Positions 7,936 through 18,947 are shown, numbered from the stretch's first letter. The stretch is 64,000 bases of DNA from Candidatus Aphodousia gallistercoris (GCA_018714185.1 DVNT01000047.1:1-64000); one strand, 5' to 3'. Notes: generated from the sequence alone by a model not told the origin. Program-made: numbers and translations.

Positions 7936-8604
7936 ATGAATTCCGACACTCTGAATCTACTGATTGACTCGTTTTGGAACATATTGCTGCCCGGTCTGAC
8001 CGTAACGATTCCGCTTACGGCCATTTCGTTTGCTTTTGCCTTGGTCATTGCCATTGCGGTTGCCCTGGTGCAATTTGCCAAAATCCCGGTTCTGACCGAG
8101 CTCTCGCGTCTTTACATCTGGATTATCCGCGGCACGCCCCTTCTGGTGCAGCTGTTTATCGTCTTTTACGGCTTGCCTCACGTCGGCATCCTGATCAACC
8201 CGTTTGTGGCCGCCGTGATTGTCTTTTCCATCAATGAAGGGGCTTACTGTGCCGAAACCATGCGAGCAGCGCTGGAGTCCGTCCCGAAGGGTCAGCTTGA
8301 GGCAGGATTATGCGCCGGCATGAGCTGGCTTCAAACGATTCGGCGCATCGTGCTGCCCCAAGCTTTTCGAACCGCGTTTCCTACCCTGGGCAATTCGCTC
8401 ATAGCCATGGTCAAGGATACGTCGCTTGCCGCCAACATCACCGTGACGGAAATGTTCATGACCACGCAGCGCATTGTTGCGCGCACCTACGAGCCGCTAT
8501 TGCTTTACATCGAGGTCGGCCTCATTTACCTGCTGTTTTGTACCGTCCTCACCCAAGTGCAACGCGCCGGCGAAAAGCGCCTGCAAAAGTTTGGCGAACG
8601 CTAA
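7936..8604 (+). CDS. Polar amino-acid ABC transporter permease
   Basis: HisM/GlnP-type permease; ESVPKGQLEAGLCAGMSWLQTIRRIVLPQAFR EAA loop. Confidence 0.92.
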   Translation: MNSDTLNLLIDSFWNILLPGLTVTIPLTAISFAFALVIAIAVALVQFAKIPVLTELSRLYIWIIRGTPLLVQLFIVFYGLPHVGILINPFVAAVIVFSINEGAYCAETMRAALESVPKGQLEAGLCAGMSWLQTIRRIVLPQAFRTAFPTLGNSLIAMVKDTSLAANITVTEMFMTTQRIVARTYEPLLLYIEVGLIYLLFCTVLTQVQRAGEKRLQKFGER

Positions 8605-8616
8605 GGAAGGTGCACC

Positions 8617-9351
8617 ATGCTTGAAATTCACGACCTGCACAAGTCCTTCGGTACGCAAGAAGTGATCAAAGGCGTTGACCTGGCAATCGACAAAGGCGAT
8701 GTCGTTGCCATTATCGGTCCGAGCGGCTCGGGTAAAACGACGCTTCTGCGCTGCCTGAACTTTCTGGAAAAGGCCGATCGCGGACAGATGGTCTTTGACG
8801 GCGAAATCTTTGACATGAGCCGTATGCACCGCAAAGATATTCTGAGAATCCGGCAAAAAACGGCCTTCGTTTTTCAAAATTACAACTTGTTTTTAAATAA
8901 AACGGCTCTGGAAAATATCACCGAAGGGCTTATTGTGGGCCGCGGCGTTTCCCGCCGTCAAGCTCAGGAAAAAGCCCGAGCGCTGCTTAAGCGGGTGGGG
9001 TTGTCCGAACGGGAAGGCTATTACCCGAGCTCGCTTTCGGGCGGGCAGCAACAGCGCGTTGCCATCGCCCGTGCGATGGCTGCCGACCCGGAAATTATTT
9101 ATTTTGACGAGCCGACTTCTGCACTGGATCCGGAATTAACGCAAGATGTTTTGGACCTGATGCGGCAGCTCGCCGACGACGGCATGACGATGCTCGTTGT
9201 CACCCACGAGATGAGCTTTGCACGCGATGTCGCCAATAAAGTGATCTTTATGGAAGGCGGCCGCATTGTCGAAACGGGCCGGGCAAAAGAATTTTTCGCC
9301 CACCCGGCAGACAAGCGCAGCAAAGCTTTTTTGCGCTTAACCGATGTGTAG
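8617..9351 (+). CDS. Polar amino-acid ABC transporter ATP-binding protein
   Basis: Walker A GPSGSGKTT, LSGGQQQRVAIARA signature, Walker B. Confidence 0.95.
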   Translation: MLEIHDLHKSFGTQEVIKGVDLAIDKGDVVAIIGPSGSGKTTLLRCLNFLEKADRGQMVFDGEIFDMSRMHRKDILRIRQKTAFVFQNYNLFLNKTALENITEGLIVGRGVSRRQAQEKARALLKRVGLSEREGYYPSSLSGGQQQRVAIARAMAADPEIIYFDEPTSALDPELTQDVLDLMRQLADDGMTMLVVTHEMSFARDVANKVIFMEGGRIVETGRAKEFFAHPADKRSKAFLRLTDV

Positions 9352-9373
9352 CAATTACTGAGGAGTTTTTTAG

Positions 9374-10204
9374 ATGCATTCCCTTTTGAAAACCATCACC
9401 CTGGCGGCAGCAGCCGTTGCTGCCGGCGCCATGCTATGCGCCTGCTCGCCCTCGGAAGACTCGGGCGAAACCGCCAAGACAACGACCGCCCAACAGGATT
9501 TGCTCGAAACCATCCGCTCGCGCGGCAAGATTGTTATTGCGACCGAAGGGACATGGGCGCCTTGGACCTTCCATGACGAAAGCGGCAAACTCACGGGCTA
9601 TGATATTGAAGTGGGGCGCCTCATTGCCGAAAAGCTCGGCGTCAAGCCTGAATTCATTGAAGGCAAATGGGACGGCTTACTTGCCGGCATCGAAGCCGGC
9701 CGCTACGACATTATGATTAACGGCGTAGACATGACGCCGGAGCGCGAAAAAGCCTACCGCTTCACTCAACCGTACGCCTTTAACCGCACGGCGGTCATTG
9801 TCAACGAGCAAAACGACACGATCCGCAGCATGCAAGACCTCAAGGGCAAACAAACGGCCAATACCATTTCGAGCACCTACGCGGAATTAGCCGAGCGGTA
9901 CGGGGCCAAAGTCCTCGGGGTGGATGACTTGAACCAAACGTTTGAGTTGCTTCTGAGCGGACGCATCGATGCAACGCTCAATGCGGAAGTCACCTATTAC
10001 GACTACAAAAAGGTTCATGCCGAGGCGCCCATCAAGATTGCCGTCATAGCCGACGAAACCACCTCCGTGGGTATCCCCCTTCGGCGGGAAAATACGGAAA
10101 AGCTCTGCGAGGAACTCAACAAAATTTTGTCTGACCTCCACAATAACGGTACCCTCAGCCGGCTTTCCGAACAATTCTTCGGTACCGACATCTCCAAGAA
10201 ATAA
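9374..10204 (+). CDS. Amino-acid ABC transporter substrate-binding lipoprotein
   Basis: Family-3 SBP (GKIVIATEGTWAPWTFHDESGKLTGYDIEVGRLIAEKLG) with lipobox-like LCAC. Confidence 0.92.
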   Translation: MHSLLKTITLAAAAVAAGAMLCACSPSEDSGETAKTTTAQQDLLETIRSRGKIVIATEGTWAPWTFHDESGKLTGYDIEVGRLIAEKLGVKPEFIEGKWDGLLAGIEAGRYDIMINGVDMTPEREKAYRFTQPYAFNRTAVIVNEQNDTIRSMQDLKGKQTANTISSTYAELAERYGAKVLGVDDLNQTFELLLSGRIDATLNAEVTYYDYKKVHAEAPIKIAVIADETTSVGIPLRRENTEKLCEELNKILSDLHNNGTLSRLSEQFFGTDISKK

Positions 10205-10225
10205 TCGATTTTTCCCCATTGCCAA

Positions 10226-10258
10226 CCCGGCCGATCGGAAAACGGCCGGGCTTTTTTT
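10226..10258 (+). terminator. Intrinsic terminator after ABC operon
   Basis: CCCGGCCG/CGGCCGGG stem then CTTTTTTT. Confidence 0.9.
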
Positions 10259-10356
10259 CCTGCCTAAATTTCAAGAATTCGTCCTATACTAAATCGTAAA
10301 GAGATCCGGTTCGGGTGCGTTTTCGCCCGATGTTTTCTTCAAAAGGTCGTGTTGTT

Positions 10357-11781
10357 ATGTCTTACGATTTTGAAAAAATTTATATCAACGGACAATGGGT
10401 TGATTCCGATAGCGGTGAGTTCATCGAAGTGGAAAATCCGGCCACGCTGGAACATTTTGCCCGCGTGCCCGACGGCAATGCCAACGACATTGACCGGGCG
10501 GCGCAAGCCGCTCACGCCGCCCTTGCCGCTTGGTCGGCCGTGCCGCTGCAAGAGCGCATTGTGCTCATGAAAAAAATGCTCAAACTCTTTGAAAGCTACC
10601 AAGACCAGATCGTGGAGCTTGAAGTCAAAGAGCTCGGCTCGCCGGTGGAGTTTGCCACGGAAAGCCATTGCCTGTACCAGTACACGCGCACGCGCTCCTA
10701 TATCGAAGCGGCCGAAAGCTTGGTACTTGAAAAATCCTTGCCGCTTAGCCAAGTCTACCGAGAACCGATCGGCGTCGTCGGCTGCATTACGCCTTGGAAC
10801 TACCCCTTGGGACAAGTGGTCCAAAAAGTGATTCCGGCCATTTTGATGGGCAATACGGTCATTCTCAAGCCGAGCCAGCATACGCCGTTGACCTGCTATC
10901 TGCTTGTTGATGCGTTTGACAAAGCGGGCTTCCCTGCCGGCGTTATCAACTTGGTAACAGGCCGCGGTTCCAAAGTCGGAGACGCCATTGCCTCGCATCC
11001 CTTGGTCAACATGGTCTCCTTTACCGGCTCGACCCGCGTGGGCATTCAGTTAAGCCAAAGGGCCCTGGAGTCGCTCAAACACATCAGCCTTGAGTTAGGC
11101 GGCAAGTCCCCCTTCATTTGGCTGCCGATGAAGGACTATGCCCCGGCGGTCTCGAAGCTGTTTAGCTCCATTTTCTTGAATTCCGGTCAAACGTGCACGG
11201 CTTTTTCCCGCCTGCTCGTGCCCGAACAAGATTTAGAAAAAGTCAAAGCGACGCTTTTAGCGCATGTGGGCGAATACACGGTAGGCGACCCCACCGATAG
11301 CCGCAACAAGCTCGGCCCGCTCTCCTCGAAAGCGCAGTTTGAAAAAGTCGCAAGTTATATCCGTTTGGGTTTGGAAGAAGGCGCAACCCTGCTGTCCGGG
11401 GAAATCCCCACCGACTGCTCCAAAGGCTATTACGTCAAGCCCACCATTTTCACTAATGTAAAAAACAGCATGCGGATTGCGCGTGAGGAAATCTTCGGGC
11501 CGGTGCTTTGCGTGATTACTTATAAGGATGTTGAAGAAGCTATCGCCATTGCAAACGATACCCCCTATGGATTAAATGCGGCGGTTTACGGTCCGAAGGA
11601 TGAAGCCATGGCCGTAGCCCGTCGCATTCAAGCGGGAAACGTTTACATCAACGATGCCCCCCGCGATGTGCTGGCCCCCTTCGGCGGCTATAAGCAAAGC
11701 GGCATCGGGCGCGAGGGCGGCGTGGCCGGCCTTTTGGAATTTACCCAATTGAAGGCCATTTTTAACCACAGCAGCTACTAA
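10357..11781 (+). CDS. NAD(P)-dependent aldehyde dehydrogenase family protein
   Basis: PWNYPLGQ, FTGSTRVG, LELGGKSPF, SGQTCTA motifs. Confidence 0.93.
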   Translation: MSYDFEKIYINGQWVDSDSGEFIEVENPATLEHFARVPDGNANDIDRAAQAAHAALAAWSAVPLQERIVLMKKMLKLFESYQDQIVELEVKELGSPVEFATESHCLYQYTRTRSYIEAAESLVLEKSLPLSQVYREPIGVVGCITPWNYPLGQVVQKVIPAILMGNTVILKPSQHTPLTCYLLVDAFDKAGFPAGVINLVTGRGSKVGDAIASHPLVNMVSFTGSTRVGIQLSQRALESLKHISLELGGKSPFIWLPMKDYAPAVSKLFSSIFLNSGQTCTAFSRLLVPEQDLEKVKATLLAHVGEYTVGDPTDSRNKLGPLSSKAQFEKVASYIRLGLEEGATLLSGEIPTDCSKGYYVKPTIFTNVKNSMRIAREEIFGPVLCVITYKDVEEAIAIANDTPYGLNAAVYGPKDEAMAVARRIQAGNVYINDAPRDVLAPFGGYKQSGIGREGGVAGLLEFTQLKAIFNHSSY

Positions 11782-11788
11782 CAGTCCC

Positions 11789-13297
11789 TTACCCGCCCAG
11801 GCCGCCATCTCGACGGCTTGGGCTTTTTCGTGCCTTATCGGGGAAAAAGACGGCCGAGGGCTCCGCCGGGGCCGTCAGCAAGGCGACAATGACAAACACC
11901 AAGGCTGAAATCGCCAAAGACGGCACGACGGCGTGCCAACCGCCCAACGGCCAATGACACAGTCCGGCCCCCAAGTAAAAAAGCAAACCGGCCGTCACAG
12001 AGGCAAAGGCTGCCTTAGCCGTAGCCCGTGCCCAGAAGAGCCCGCCAATCAGCGGACATAAAAAGGCAATCTCCAATCCGCCGAAGGCAAACAAATTAAT
12101 CCAGGCAATCAGATCTAAGGGGAAAATAGCCAAAATAAGAGCCAGTGCTCCCAGCCCGAAGGTGCAGCCCTGCGCACGACGCAAAAGGCCATCGCGGCCT
12201 TTCTCGGGGGCCAGTCGGATGAAAATGTCTTTGATGATTGCCGAAGAGGCGGCAATGAGCAAAGAACTCACCGTTGACATGGTGGCAGCCAAAGGACCGA
12301 TGAGCGTCAAACCGGCCATCCAAGGCGACATGTGGTGGGCAATAAGGTAAGGAATCATGGCATCGGTATTGCCGCCGAAGGCTGCTTCCTCGGGCAGTAC
12401 GGCCCTCGCTAAAAAACCCATCATGGTCATACCGATCATCAGCGCTCCGCACACGACCGTAGCCACCAGCATTGCCCTTTTCAGATCTTCGCTTTTTTTG
12501 TACGCCAAGCACCGAACGGCCGACTGCGGCAAGGCGGCCGTGGCAAAGCCGACTAAAATCCACGCAGAAAAAAGTAAACTCCACGGCAAGGCGCCGTTGG
12601 AAGTCGGGGAAAACAGTCCGATGTCATGTTGCTCATCCGCTGCATGGATTTGCTCGATAAGCCTGTCCCAACCGCCGGCTTCTTGAACAATCGAGGAACC
12701 TAAAAAGAACATGCCGGCCACCATAAGCACGGCGCAGGCGGCATCGGTCAGGGCTACCGCGCGAAAGCCTCCGAAACTCGTATAGAAGACGACAATCAAG
12801 CCGAAAATCAGTAATCCGGGAACGTAACCGATGCCGGCAGCCTGCGAGATGATCTGAGCCCCTCCGATAAATTGCCCGACCATCATAGCCGTAAAAAAGA
12901 TAAGCAATAGGGCAGCCAAGTAGATCGCCAAAGCGCGGCTTTGAAATCGAGCGGCCAACACGTCTATCACGGTGACGGCCCCCAGGCGCCGCCCGATCAG
13001 CGCGAGCTTGCTGCCAAGCACCCCCAGCACCAGAAAGCCCGTAATAATTTGAGGCGCAGCAAAGGCCACCCACCCCAAACCGAAACGCCAAGCCAGTCCC
13101 GGGCCGGAAACAAACGAACTCACTGAACCGTAGGTTGCCACCAAAGACATGGCCAACACGAAACCCCGCAAACTGCGGCCGCCTAAAAAATATTCCGACA
13201 GAAATCCCGTCTCAGGCTTGTCACGCGATCGCAGGCTAAGCCAAACAAGAAAGGCAAAGAAAACAAGGATAGGCGCAAAAATCTCCAACGCCCTCAT
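11789..13297 (-). CDS. panF: Sodium:solute symporter, pantothenate symporter-like
   Basis: SSS-family sequence; paired with YhdT-like gene upstream as in E. coli yhdT-panF. Confidence 0.82.
   Translation of the reverse strand: MRALEIFAPILVFFAFLVWLSLRSRDKPETGFLSEYFLGGRSLRGFVLAMSLVATYGSVSSFVSGPGLAWRFGLGWVAFAAPQIITGFLVLGVLGSKLALIGRRLGAVTVIDVLAARFQSRALAIYLAALLLIFFTAMMVGQFIGGAQIISQAAGIGYVPGLLIFGLIVVFYTSFGGFRAVALTDAACAVLMVAGMFFLGSSIVQEAGGWDRLIEQIHAADEQHDIGLFSPTSNGALPWSLLFSAWILVGFATAALPQSAVRCLAYKKSEDLKRAMLVATVVCGALMIGMTMMGFLARAVLPEEAAFGGNTDAMIPYLIAHHMSPWMAGLTLIGPLAATMSTVSSLLIAASSAIIKDIFIRLAPEKGRDGLLRRAQGCTFGLGALALILAIFPLDLIAWINLFAFGGLEIAFLCPLIGGLFWARATAKAAFASVTAGLLFYLGAGLCHWPLGGWHAVVPSLAISALVFVIVALLTAPAEPSAVFFPDKARKSPSRRDGGLGG
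11795..11828 (+). terminator. Intrinsic terminator of the ALDH gene, lying within the panF 3' coding end
   Basis: GCCCAGGCCG/CGGCTTGGGC stem then TTTTT. Confidence 0.75.
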
Positions 13298-13563
13298 CCG
13301 TCAATCTCCGCCGATACAGATTCCAAGTGATTGTCCCTGAAAAAGAACCGAACCAAAAGGCCCACAACAAGAATGGAAAAGAAATACCCTCCGATACAGG
13401 AGAGCCAAAACCACAGCGGCAAGCCAAACCACACCGTCAGACTATCTTTAGCCCAGTAGATACTTGCCCAAAAAAACAGCGTAATCAGCACGGCCGCCGC
13501 CACGCTGCAAAGCGCCTCTTTGTCGGCTTGCTTTAACGCTTTTTCATAAAGGACGGTTTTCAA
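13294..13563 (-). CDS. yhdT: YhdT family (DUF997) small membrane protein
   Basis: 89 aa, two TM segments, overlaps panF start by 4 bp. Confidence 0.78.
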   Translation of the reverse strand: MKTVLYEKALKQADKEALCSVAAAVLITLFFWASIYWAKDSLTVWFGLPLWFWLSCIGGYFFSILVVGLLVRFFFRDNHLESVSAEIDG

Positions 13564-13650
13564 TAGCGGACTCCCACAGAAAAGGCCGGTTCACCGCAGT
13601 ATAGCGAACAGGCCCGGACTTGCAAAAATTGCCCGCTAAAGGCTCGATGT

Positions 13651-14352
13651 TTAACAAGCCTGAATAAAACGCTTGATCAACTCCAAGTTTTCCGGACGTC
13701 CTTGGTAAATTCGTTCCGGATGCCATTGAACCGCCATCAAAAAGTCCTCCTTCGGGGCCCACACGGCCTCAACAATTTGATCGGTCACCGAACGGGCCAT
13801 TACGTCAAGCAACGGCGCCACCCGATCAACGGCCTGGTGATGGTAGCTATTGACCGTCATGCGCTTTTGACCGACCAAGGCCATCAAAGGAGAACCCTCC
13901 ACGAGTTCCACCTCGTGCATGCTCGGAGCCGCCGGCGGCATGTAGCGGTGTTCCGTCGGCGTTTTGACTTGGCTCGGGATATCTTCGATGAGCGTACCGC
14001 CCAAAGCGACATTAATCAGCTGCATGCCTCGGCAGATACCGAAAATCGGACGATGAGCCTTGTGCGCAGCATCAAAAAGCGCCAACTCCATTACGTCACG
14101 CACTTCGGCTTTCGACTGGCAACGTTCGACTTTTTCGTAATCGTAGTAATCGGGAGAAATGTCTTGTCCGCCCGTAAATAAAAAGCCCTGGCAGCGGGCA
14201 AGCGCCTCATCAATCGCCTCGGGCGAGCTGTTAAGCGAAAGCACCATCGGCATGCCGCCTGCATCCCAAATCAGCTCCATATAGTTTTGCCACATCCAGC
14301 CACAGTTTTTTACGCTATCCCAAAGGGACGTTACGCCGATTAACGGTCTCAT
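13651..14352 (-). CDS. Class I glutamine amidotransferase-like / gamma-glutamyl-GABA hydrolase (peptidase C26) family
   Basis: RPLIGVTS..GFLFTGGQDISPDYY..FGICRGMQLINVALGGTLIEDI..VQWHPE. Confidence 0.9.
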   Translation of the reverse strand: MRPLIGVTSLWDSVKNCGWMWQNYMELIWDAGGMPMVLSLNSSPEAIDEALARCQGFLFTGGQDISPDYYDYEKVERCQSKAEVRDVMELALFDAAHKAHRPIFGICRGMQLINVALGGTLIEDIPSQVKTPTEHRYMPPAAPSMHEVELVEGSPLMALVGQKRMTVNSYHHQAVDRVAPLLDVMARSVTDQIVEAVWAPKEDFLMAVQWHPERIYQGRPENLELIKRFIQAC

Positions 14353-14454
14353 TGCCAATTCCTTAAAAAAATCCCCACGGAAACCTTTATCAGTCTCCAT
14401 GGGGAAAGCAGTTTAATACAGGATGCGCTTTTTTACCGCGATCCTGCCGTGCTT

Positions 14455-15723
14455 TTAGTCAACCTTCTTGGGAAGCAAGGGAGCTTCGCCTTCTACACCG
14501 ACCAAAGCCAAAGCACTAAGCGTTAGCAGTTGGGGGCCCTTTTGCGTATCGACCATTTCAAAGAATTCTTTCAAGTTGTGGGCATTCTCAGCATGCCCGC
14601 CCGAGCACAAGCACGTCGACGGAATGTTCGCGCTCATCGGAGCGTTGGCATCGGTCGAAGAGCGGACGTATTGCGTGAGCTCGATCCCCAATGTCTTTTG
14701 AGCGCTTCGAGCCACTTGCAAAACAGGGCAATCATGCGGACGGGTCCCGGCGGGGCGATCACCGATCGCCGTCTTCGTTACCTTGAGCAAGCGCTCCGGA
14801 TCCTGGATATTCCAAGAAGCATTTTCTTCGGCTACAGCCTCGTCAAACTTAGCCAAAATTTCAGCCTCGATGGCGAGCAGGCAGTTGTTGTCGAAGCTGC
14901 GCATATCGATTTCCACTTCACAGTGTGCGGCAATGGCGTTTACCGTCGTGCCGCCCTTGATCGTGCCCACCGTCCAAGTGGTCTTCGGATCGGCGGCAGG
15001 ACGCAAATCGGCAAACTTCGAAATGGCCCGGGCCATTGCATGAATCGCGCTCGGCATCTTGCCGTATTCGGCAAAGCTGTGGCCGCCCAAGCCGTCGATG
15101 CTCACGCGCCAACGGTGCGAGCCCGTAGCACCGTAGAGCACGCGGCCCACATCGGTCGAGTCAACGGCAATGAAACCGTCGATTTTGTTATTTTTAACGA
15201 GGAACTTGGATCCGCGGATATCTCCGTTGCCTTCCTCGCCGACCGTGCCGACAAACCAAATGTCGCCCTGGGTTTGAATTTGGGCCTCTTCAAGGCCGCG
15301 CAAAACTTGTAAAATCGCACGCAAGCCGCTGCAGTTATCCCCAATACCGGGGGCCGAGTAGCGGATACCGTCCTTTTTGACCGTCACGTCCGTGCCTTCA
15401 GGGAAAACCGAATCCATGTGGGCTCCGAGCACCAAAATCGGACCGTTTTCCATCACACCCTTGCGAACGCCGATCACATTGCCGATATCGTCCATTCTGA
15501 CATCGGTCAGACCGTACGCCTTCATGCGCTGCATCACCGAACGGGCCCGCTGCTCTTCCTTAAAAGTCGGGGCCGGAATTTCACACAGCTCGACTTGCTC
15601 GTCCATAGCCCTTTGCACGTCACGTTGAGCAATTTCAAAGGCTTGGCGAACCTTAGGCATTTGGGCCACTTTCTGCACTTGAGCCAATACGGCTTCACTT
15701 AAAGGGGGAAGTTCTTTTGCCAT
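14455..15723 (-). CDS. M20-family metallopeptidase (peptidase T-like)
   Basis: LGAHMDSVFPEG, GIGDNCSGL, GTVGEEGNGD metal/active-site motifs. Confidence 0.88.
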   Translation of the reverse strand: MAKELPPLSEAVLAQVQKVAQMPKVRQAFEIAQRDVQRAMDEQVELCEIPAPTFKEEQRARSVMQRMKAYGLTDVRMDDIGNVIGVRKGVMENGPILVLGAHMDSVFPEGTDVTVKKDGIRYSAPGIGDNCSGLRAILQVLRGLEEAQIQTQGDIWFVGTVGEEGNGDIRGSKFLVKNNKIDGFIAVDSTDVGRVLYGATGSHRWRVSIDGLGGHSFAEYGKMPSAIHAMARAISKFADLRPAADPKTTWTVGTIKGGTTVNAIAAHCEVEIDMRSFDNNCLLAIEAEILAKFDEAVAEENASWNIQDPERLLKVTKTAIGDRPAGTRPHDCPVLQVARSAQKTLGIELTQYVRSSTDANAPMSANIPSTCLCSGGHAENAHNLKEFFEMVDTQKGPQLLTLSALALVGVEGEAPLLPKKVD

Positions 15724-15853
15724 GGATATCTCCTAATAAACCAGTCCGTCGCTCAGGTGCGCGAACATGAGCGTAGACGGAGCATTCGAAACAAGGACAA
15801 AATCGTCCGATTAATCTATTTGATTTTAAAGAAGGAGACTGTTAAGGAGAAAG

Positions 15854-16390
15854 TTAATGTTTGCTCCAATGAGAACTTTTCTCAGATTTTTGTGCCTGCG
15901 GGCCGCAAAGCCTATAGATGATTTGCCTTGCAATACGTTCGCAGTCTCGGATATGGGCTTCGCCCAAATATTTCAGGGCGGCATAGCCTAAAGCGGCGGC
16001 CGTAGCCTGCCCCACCACCGGCATCCAACGCGCAGCTTGCTTGGCACTCATTCGCACCCCGACCGTTTTCAGCACCGACACGGCCAGTTGCGATGTCACG
16101 ACCTTGCCGGCAAGCAGCGTTCCCGCCCACGTTATCGCCTCGTAAGCCAAAACCCGTTCGGAGCTGGAAAGTCGGGCAATCTGCTCCGGCGTCAATCCGA
16201 ACTCCTTATTGATATGATCAATCATTTTGATCATGACGGACACATCCACGAGCATGTCAACGCCCGGCACCGGCACAAGCGTTGCGCCGGCCGACAGCAA
16301 AGCCTGCCTGGCGACGTGCCTTCGGGCCCGCTCGGAGGCGGCAGCCACAGCCTCTTCACTTGTAGGAATTGTCGGTAAATAATTGACCAT
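15854..16390 (-). CDS. DUF697-like small membrane-associated protein
   Basis: 178 aa; VPVPGVDMLVDVSVMIKMIDHINKEFGL pattern typical of DUF697/YcjF-type proteins. Confidence 0.6.
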   Translation of the reverse strand: MVNYLPTIPTSEEAVAAASERARRHVARQALLSAGATLVPVPGVDMLVDVSVMIKMIDHINKEFGLTPEQIARLSSSERVLAYEAITWAGTLLAGKVVTSQLAVSVLKTVGVRMSAKQAARWMPVVGQATAAALGYAALKYLGEAHIRDCERIARQIIYRLCGPQAQKSEKSSHWSKH

Positions 16391-16468
16391 AAGGAAAATT
16401 TAATTCATTCGCTATAAACTTACGCACCTAATTTGGATTGTAGGGTAACTTTTTCCTTTTTTCTTTCC

Positions 16469-17758
16469 ATGCACTTACTTGCTTTAGGCTTAAACCACAA
16501 TACGGCCCCGCTGGCTATTCGCGAACGGGTGGCATTCGGTCCGGACGAAATTGCCGAGTCCATCGACAAGATCGTCTCACGCTTGAATGCCGAAGAGTCC
16601 GGCTGCATTTCCGAGGCGCTGATCCTGTCGACATGTAACCGGACGGAAATTTATTGTGCAGCCGAGGACACTGATTTGGCCCAAGGTGCATTGGAAGCCT
16701 TTTTGGCTGAAGAAAAAAATCTGAAACTTTCCGAGCTCACGCCGCACACCTACGCCCTCGCCGATGAAGAGGCCGTGCGCCACGCCTTTAGCGTTGCCAG
16801 CGGCTTAGACTCCATGGTGCTTGGCGAAACACAAATCGTCGGACAAATGAAAAAGGCCGAAAAGGCAGCCCGGCGCGCCCACGGTTTGGGGCTCATGCTC
16901 AATACGCTTTTCCAAAGAACTTTTACGGTAGCAAAAGAAGTCCGCACCGCCACTGAAATCGGTGCGCACTCGGTTTCCATGGCTTCAGCGGCCGTACGCT
17001 TGGCCAACCGGCTCTTCGGCGAGCTCGGCGAGCAGCGGGTGCTTTTTGTCGGTGCCGGCGAAATGATCGAGTTGTGCGCGGCCCACTTCAGTGCGCAACA
17101 TCCTCTGAGCATGACCATTGCCAATCGCTCGCTTGATAAAGGCGAAGCGCTGGCCTCGCGCTTTGGGGCCAGCAGCATGAAGCTTGCCGATTTGCCCGGC
17201 CGCATTGCCGAATTCGACATCATTGTCTCCTGCACCGCCAGCGCGCTGCCGATCATCGGCTTAGGCATGATGGAAAGGGCCGTGAAGCAGCGCTTGCACC
17301 GCCCGATCTTCATTGTGGACTTGGCCGTGCCGCGCGACGTGGAAGCCGAAGTTTCTCGCTTAGACGATGTCTACGTCTACACCATTGACGATTTGGGCCA
17401 AGTCGTGCAAAGCGGCAAAGCCGAGCGTCAGGCTGCCGTGAGCGAAAGCCGAGCCATCATTGAAATGCGGGTTCAGGATTTCACGCACTGGCTTCAAAGC
17501 CGTGAGGCCGTTCCCACCATCGAAATGATGATTTCTCGAGCCCGCCACATGAGCGAACCGGTACTGGCCCGAGCCAAACACGTTATTCACAGCGGCGGCG
17601 ATGTTGACGAAGCTCTTGAACGGCTGACTCATGATTTAGTCAAGAAGCTGCTGCACGACAACTTGACGCTTCTGAAGAATACCGAAGCCTTGTCCGAGGC
17701 CGAGCGCGAGCATTTAAGTACCTGCTTTAAGCGCTTTTATCTTGAACGGCGCCGTTAG
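16469..17758 (+). CDS. hemA: Glutamyl-tRNA reductase
   Basis: MHLLALGLNHNTAPLAIRERVAF, LSTCNRTEIY, GETQIVGQ. Confidence 0.97.
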   Translation: MHLLALGLNHNTAPLAIRERVAFGPDEIAESIDKIVSRLNAEESGCISEALILSTCNRTEIYCAAEDTDLAQGALEAFLAEEKNLKLSELTPHTYALADEEAVRHAFSVASGLDSMVLGETQIVGQMKKAEKAARRAHGLGLMLNTLFQRTFTVAKEVRTATEIGAHSVSMASAAVRLANRLFGELGEQRVLFVGAGEMIELCAAHFSAQHPLSMTIANRSLDKGEALASRFGASSMKLADLPGRIAEFDIIVSCTASALPIIGLGMMERAVKQRLHRPIFIVDLAVPRDVEAEVSRLDDVYVYTIDDLGQVVQSGKAERQAAVSESRAIIEMRVQDFTHWLQSREAVPTIEMMISRARHMSEPVLARAKHVIHSGGDVDEALERLTHDLVKKLLHDNLTLLKNTEALSEAEREHLSTCFKRFYLERRR

Positions 17759-17848
17759 TGCGGCCGCTCTCATCGAAAAGGCCGCGCGTGTTATCATGCG
17801 CCTCGGCAATCATTTGTTTTAAAAAGATTTTAATTTGAGGAGACTCAC

Positions 17849-18925
17849 GTGAAAGAGTCGATGCGCAGCAAGCTGCTGCAACTCGGTCGCCGGTTGGAAG
17901 AAATCGATGCCATGTTGGCCGCCCCCGACGCCGCCAATGACATGAATCGCTTCCGCGACCTCTCGCGCGAACGCGCCGAAATTGAACCGGTCGTTGCCAA
18001 AATGAAGGCTTACGAATCCACCGAAGCCGATATGGAAGCGGCCCGCGAAATGCTCGAGGATCCGGAATCGGCTGATTTTGCCCGCGAAGAAATCGACAAC
18101 GGCAAAGAGCGGCTTGAGCAATTGGAAAAAGAGCTGCAGATCATGCTCTTGCCGAAAGATCCCAACGACAATAAAAACATCTATTTGGAAATCCGTGCCG
18201 GCACGGGCGGCGATGAATCGGCTTTGTTTGCCGGTGACTTGCTGCGGATGTACACCCGCTACGCCGAACGTCAAGGATGGAAGACGGAGATTGTCTCCGC
18301 CAGCGAAAGCGACCTGGGCGGCTACAAAGAAGTTATCGTACGCGTGATCGGCGAAGGGGCCTACTCCAAACTCAAATTTGAAAGCGGCGGCCACCGCGTC
18401 CAACGCGTTCCCGAAACCGAAAGCCAGGGGCGCGTTCATACCTCGGCTTGCACCGTGGCCGTCTTGCCGGAATTAGACGAGATCGGAGAGGTGCAAATCA
18501 ACCCGGCCGATCTTCGCATTGACGTCTATCGTGCTTCGGGCGCCGGCGGCCAGCACGTGCAAAAAACCAACTCGGCCGTGCGCATTACCCATATTCCCAC
18601 CGGCACCGTGGTGGAATGCCAGGATGAACGCAGCCAGCATGAAAATAAAGCCCGTGCCATGAGCGTGCTCATTTCGCGCATCACCGCCAACGAAATCGCC
18701 AAACAGCAAGCCCAAGAAGCCAGTACCCGCAAGAGCTTGGTCGGCTCGGGCGACCGCAGCGAGCGCATCCGTACCTACAACTACCCTCAAGGACGCGTAA
18801 CCGATCACCGCATCAATCTCACGCTCTACAAGCTTGACTTCATCATGGACGGCGACCTCGATGAAATCATTTCGGCGCTCACTACCGAGCATCAAATCGA
18901 GCAGCTTGCCAGCCTAGGCGAGTAA
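17849..18925 (+). CDS. prfA: Peptide chain release factor 1
   Basis: [22 protein letters not shown] (GGQ) and downstream of hemA. Confidence 0.97.
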   Translation: MKESMRSKLLQLGRRLEEIDAMLAAPDAANDMNRFRDLSRERAEIEPVVAKMKAYESTEADMEAAREMLEDPESADFAREEIDNGKERLEQLEKELQIMLLPKDPNDNKNIYLEIRAGTGGDESALFAGDLLRMYTRYAERQGWKTEIVSASESDLGGYKEVIVRVIGEGAYSKLKFESGGHRVQRVPETESQGRVHTSACTVAVLPELDEIGEVQINPADLRIDVYRASGAGGQHVQKTNSAVRITHIPTGTVVECQDERSQHENKARAMSVLISRITANEIAKQQAQEASTRKSLVGSGDRSERIRTYNYPQGRVTDHRINLTLYKLDFIMDGDLDEIISALTTEHQIEQLASLGE

Positions 18926-18947
18926 CGCATCGGCTCCCGCAGCAACC

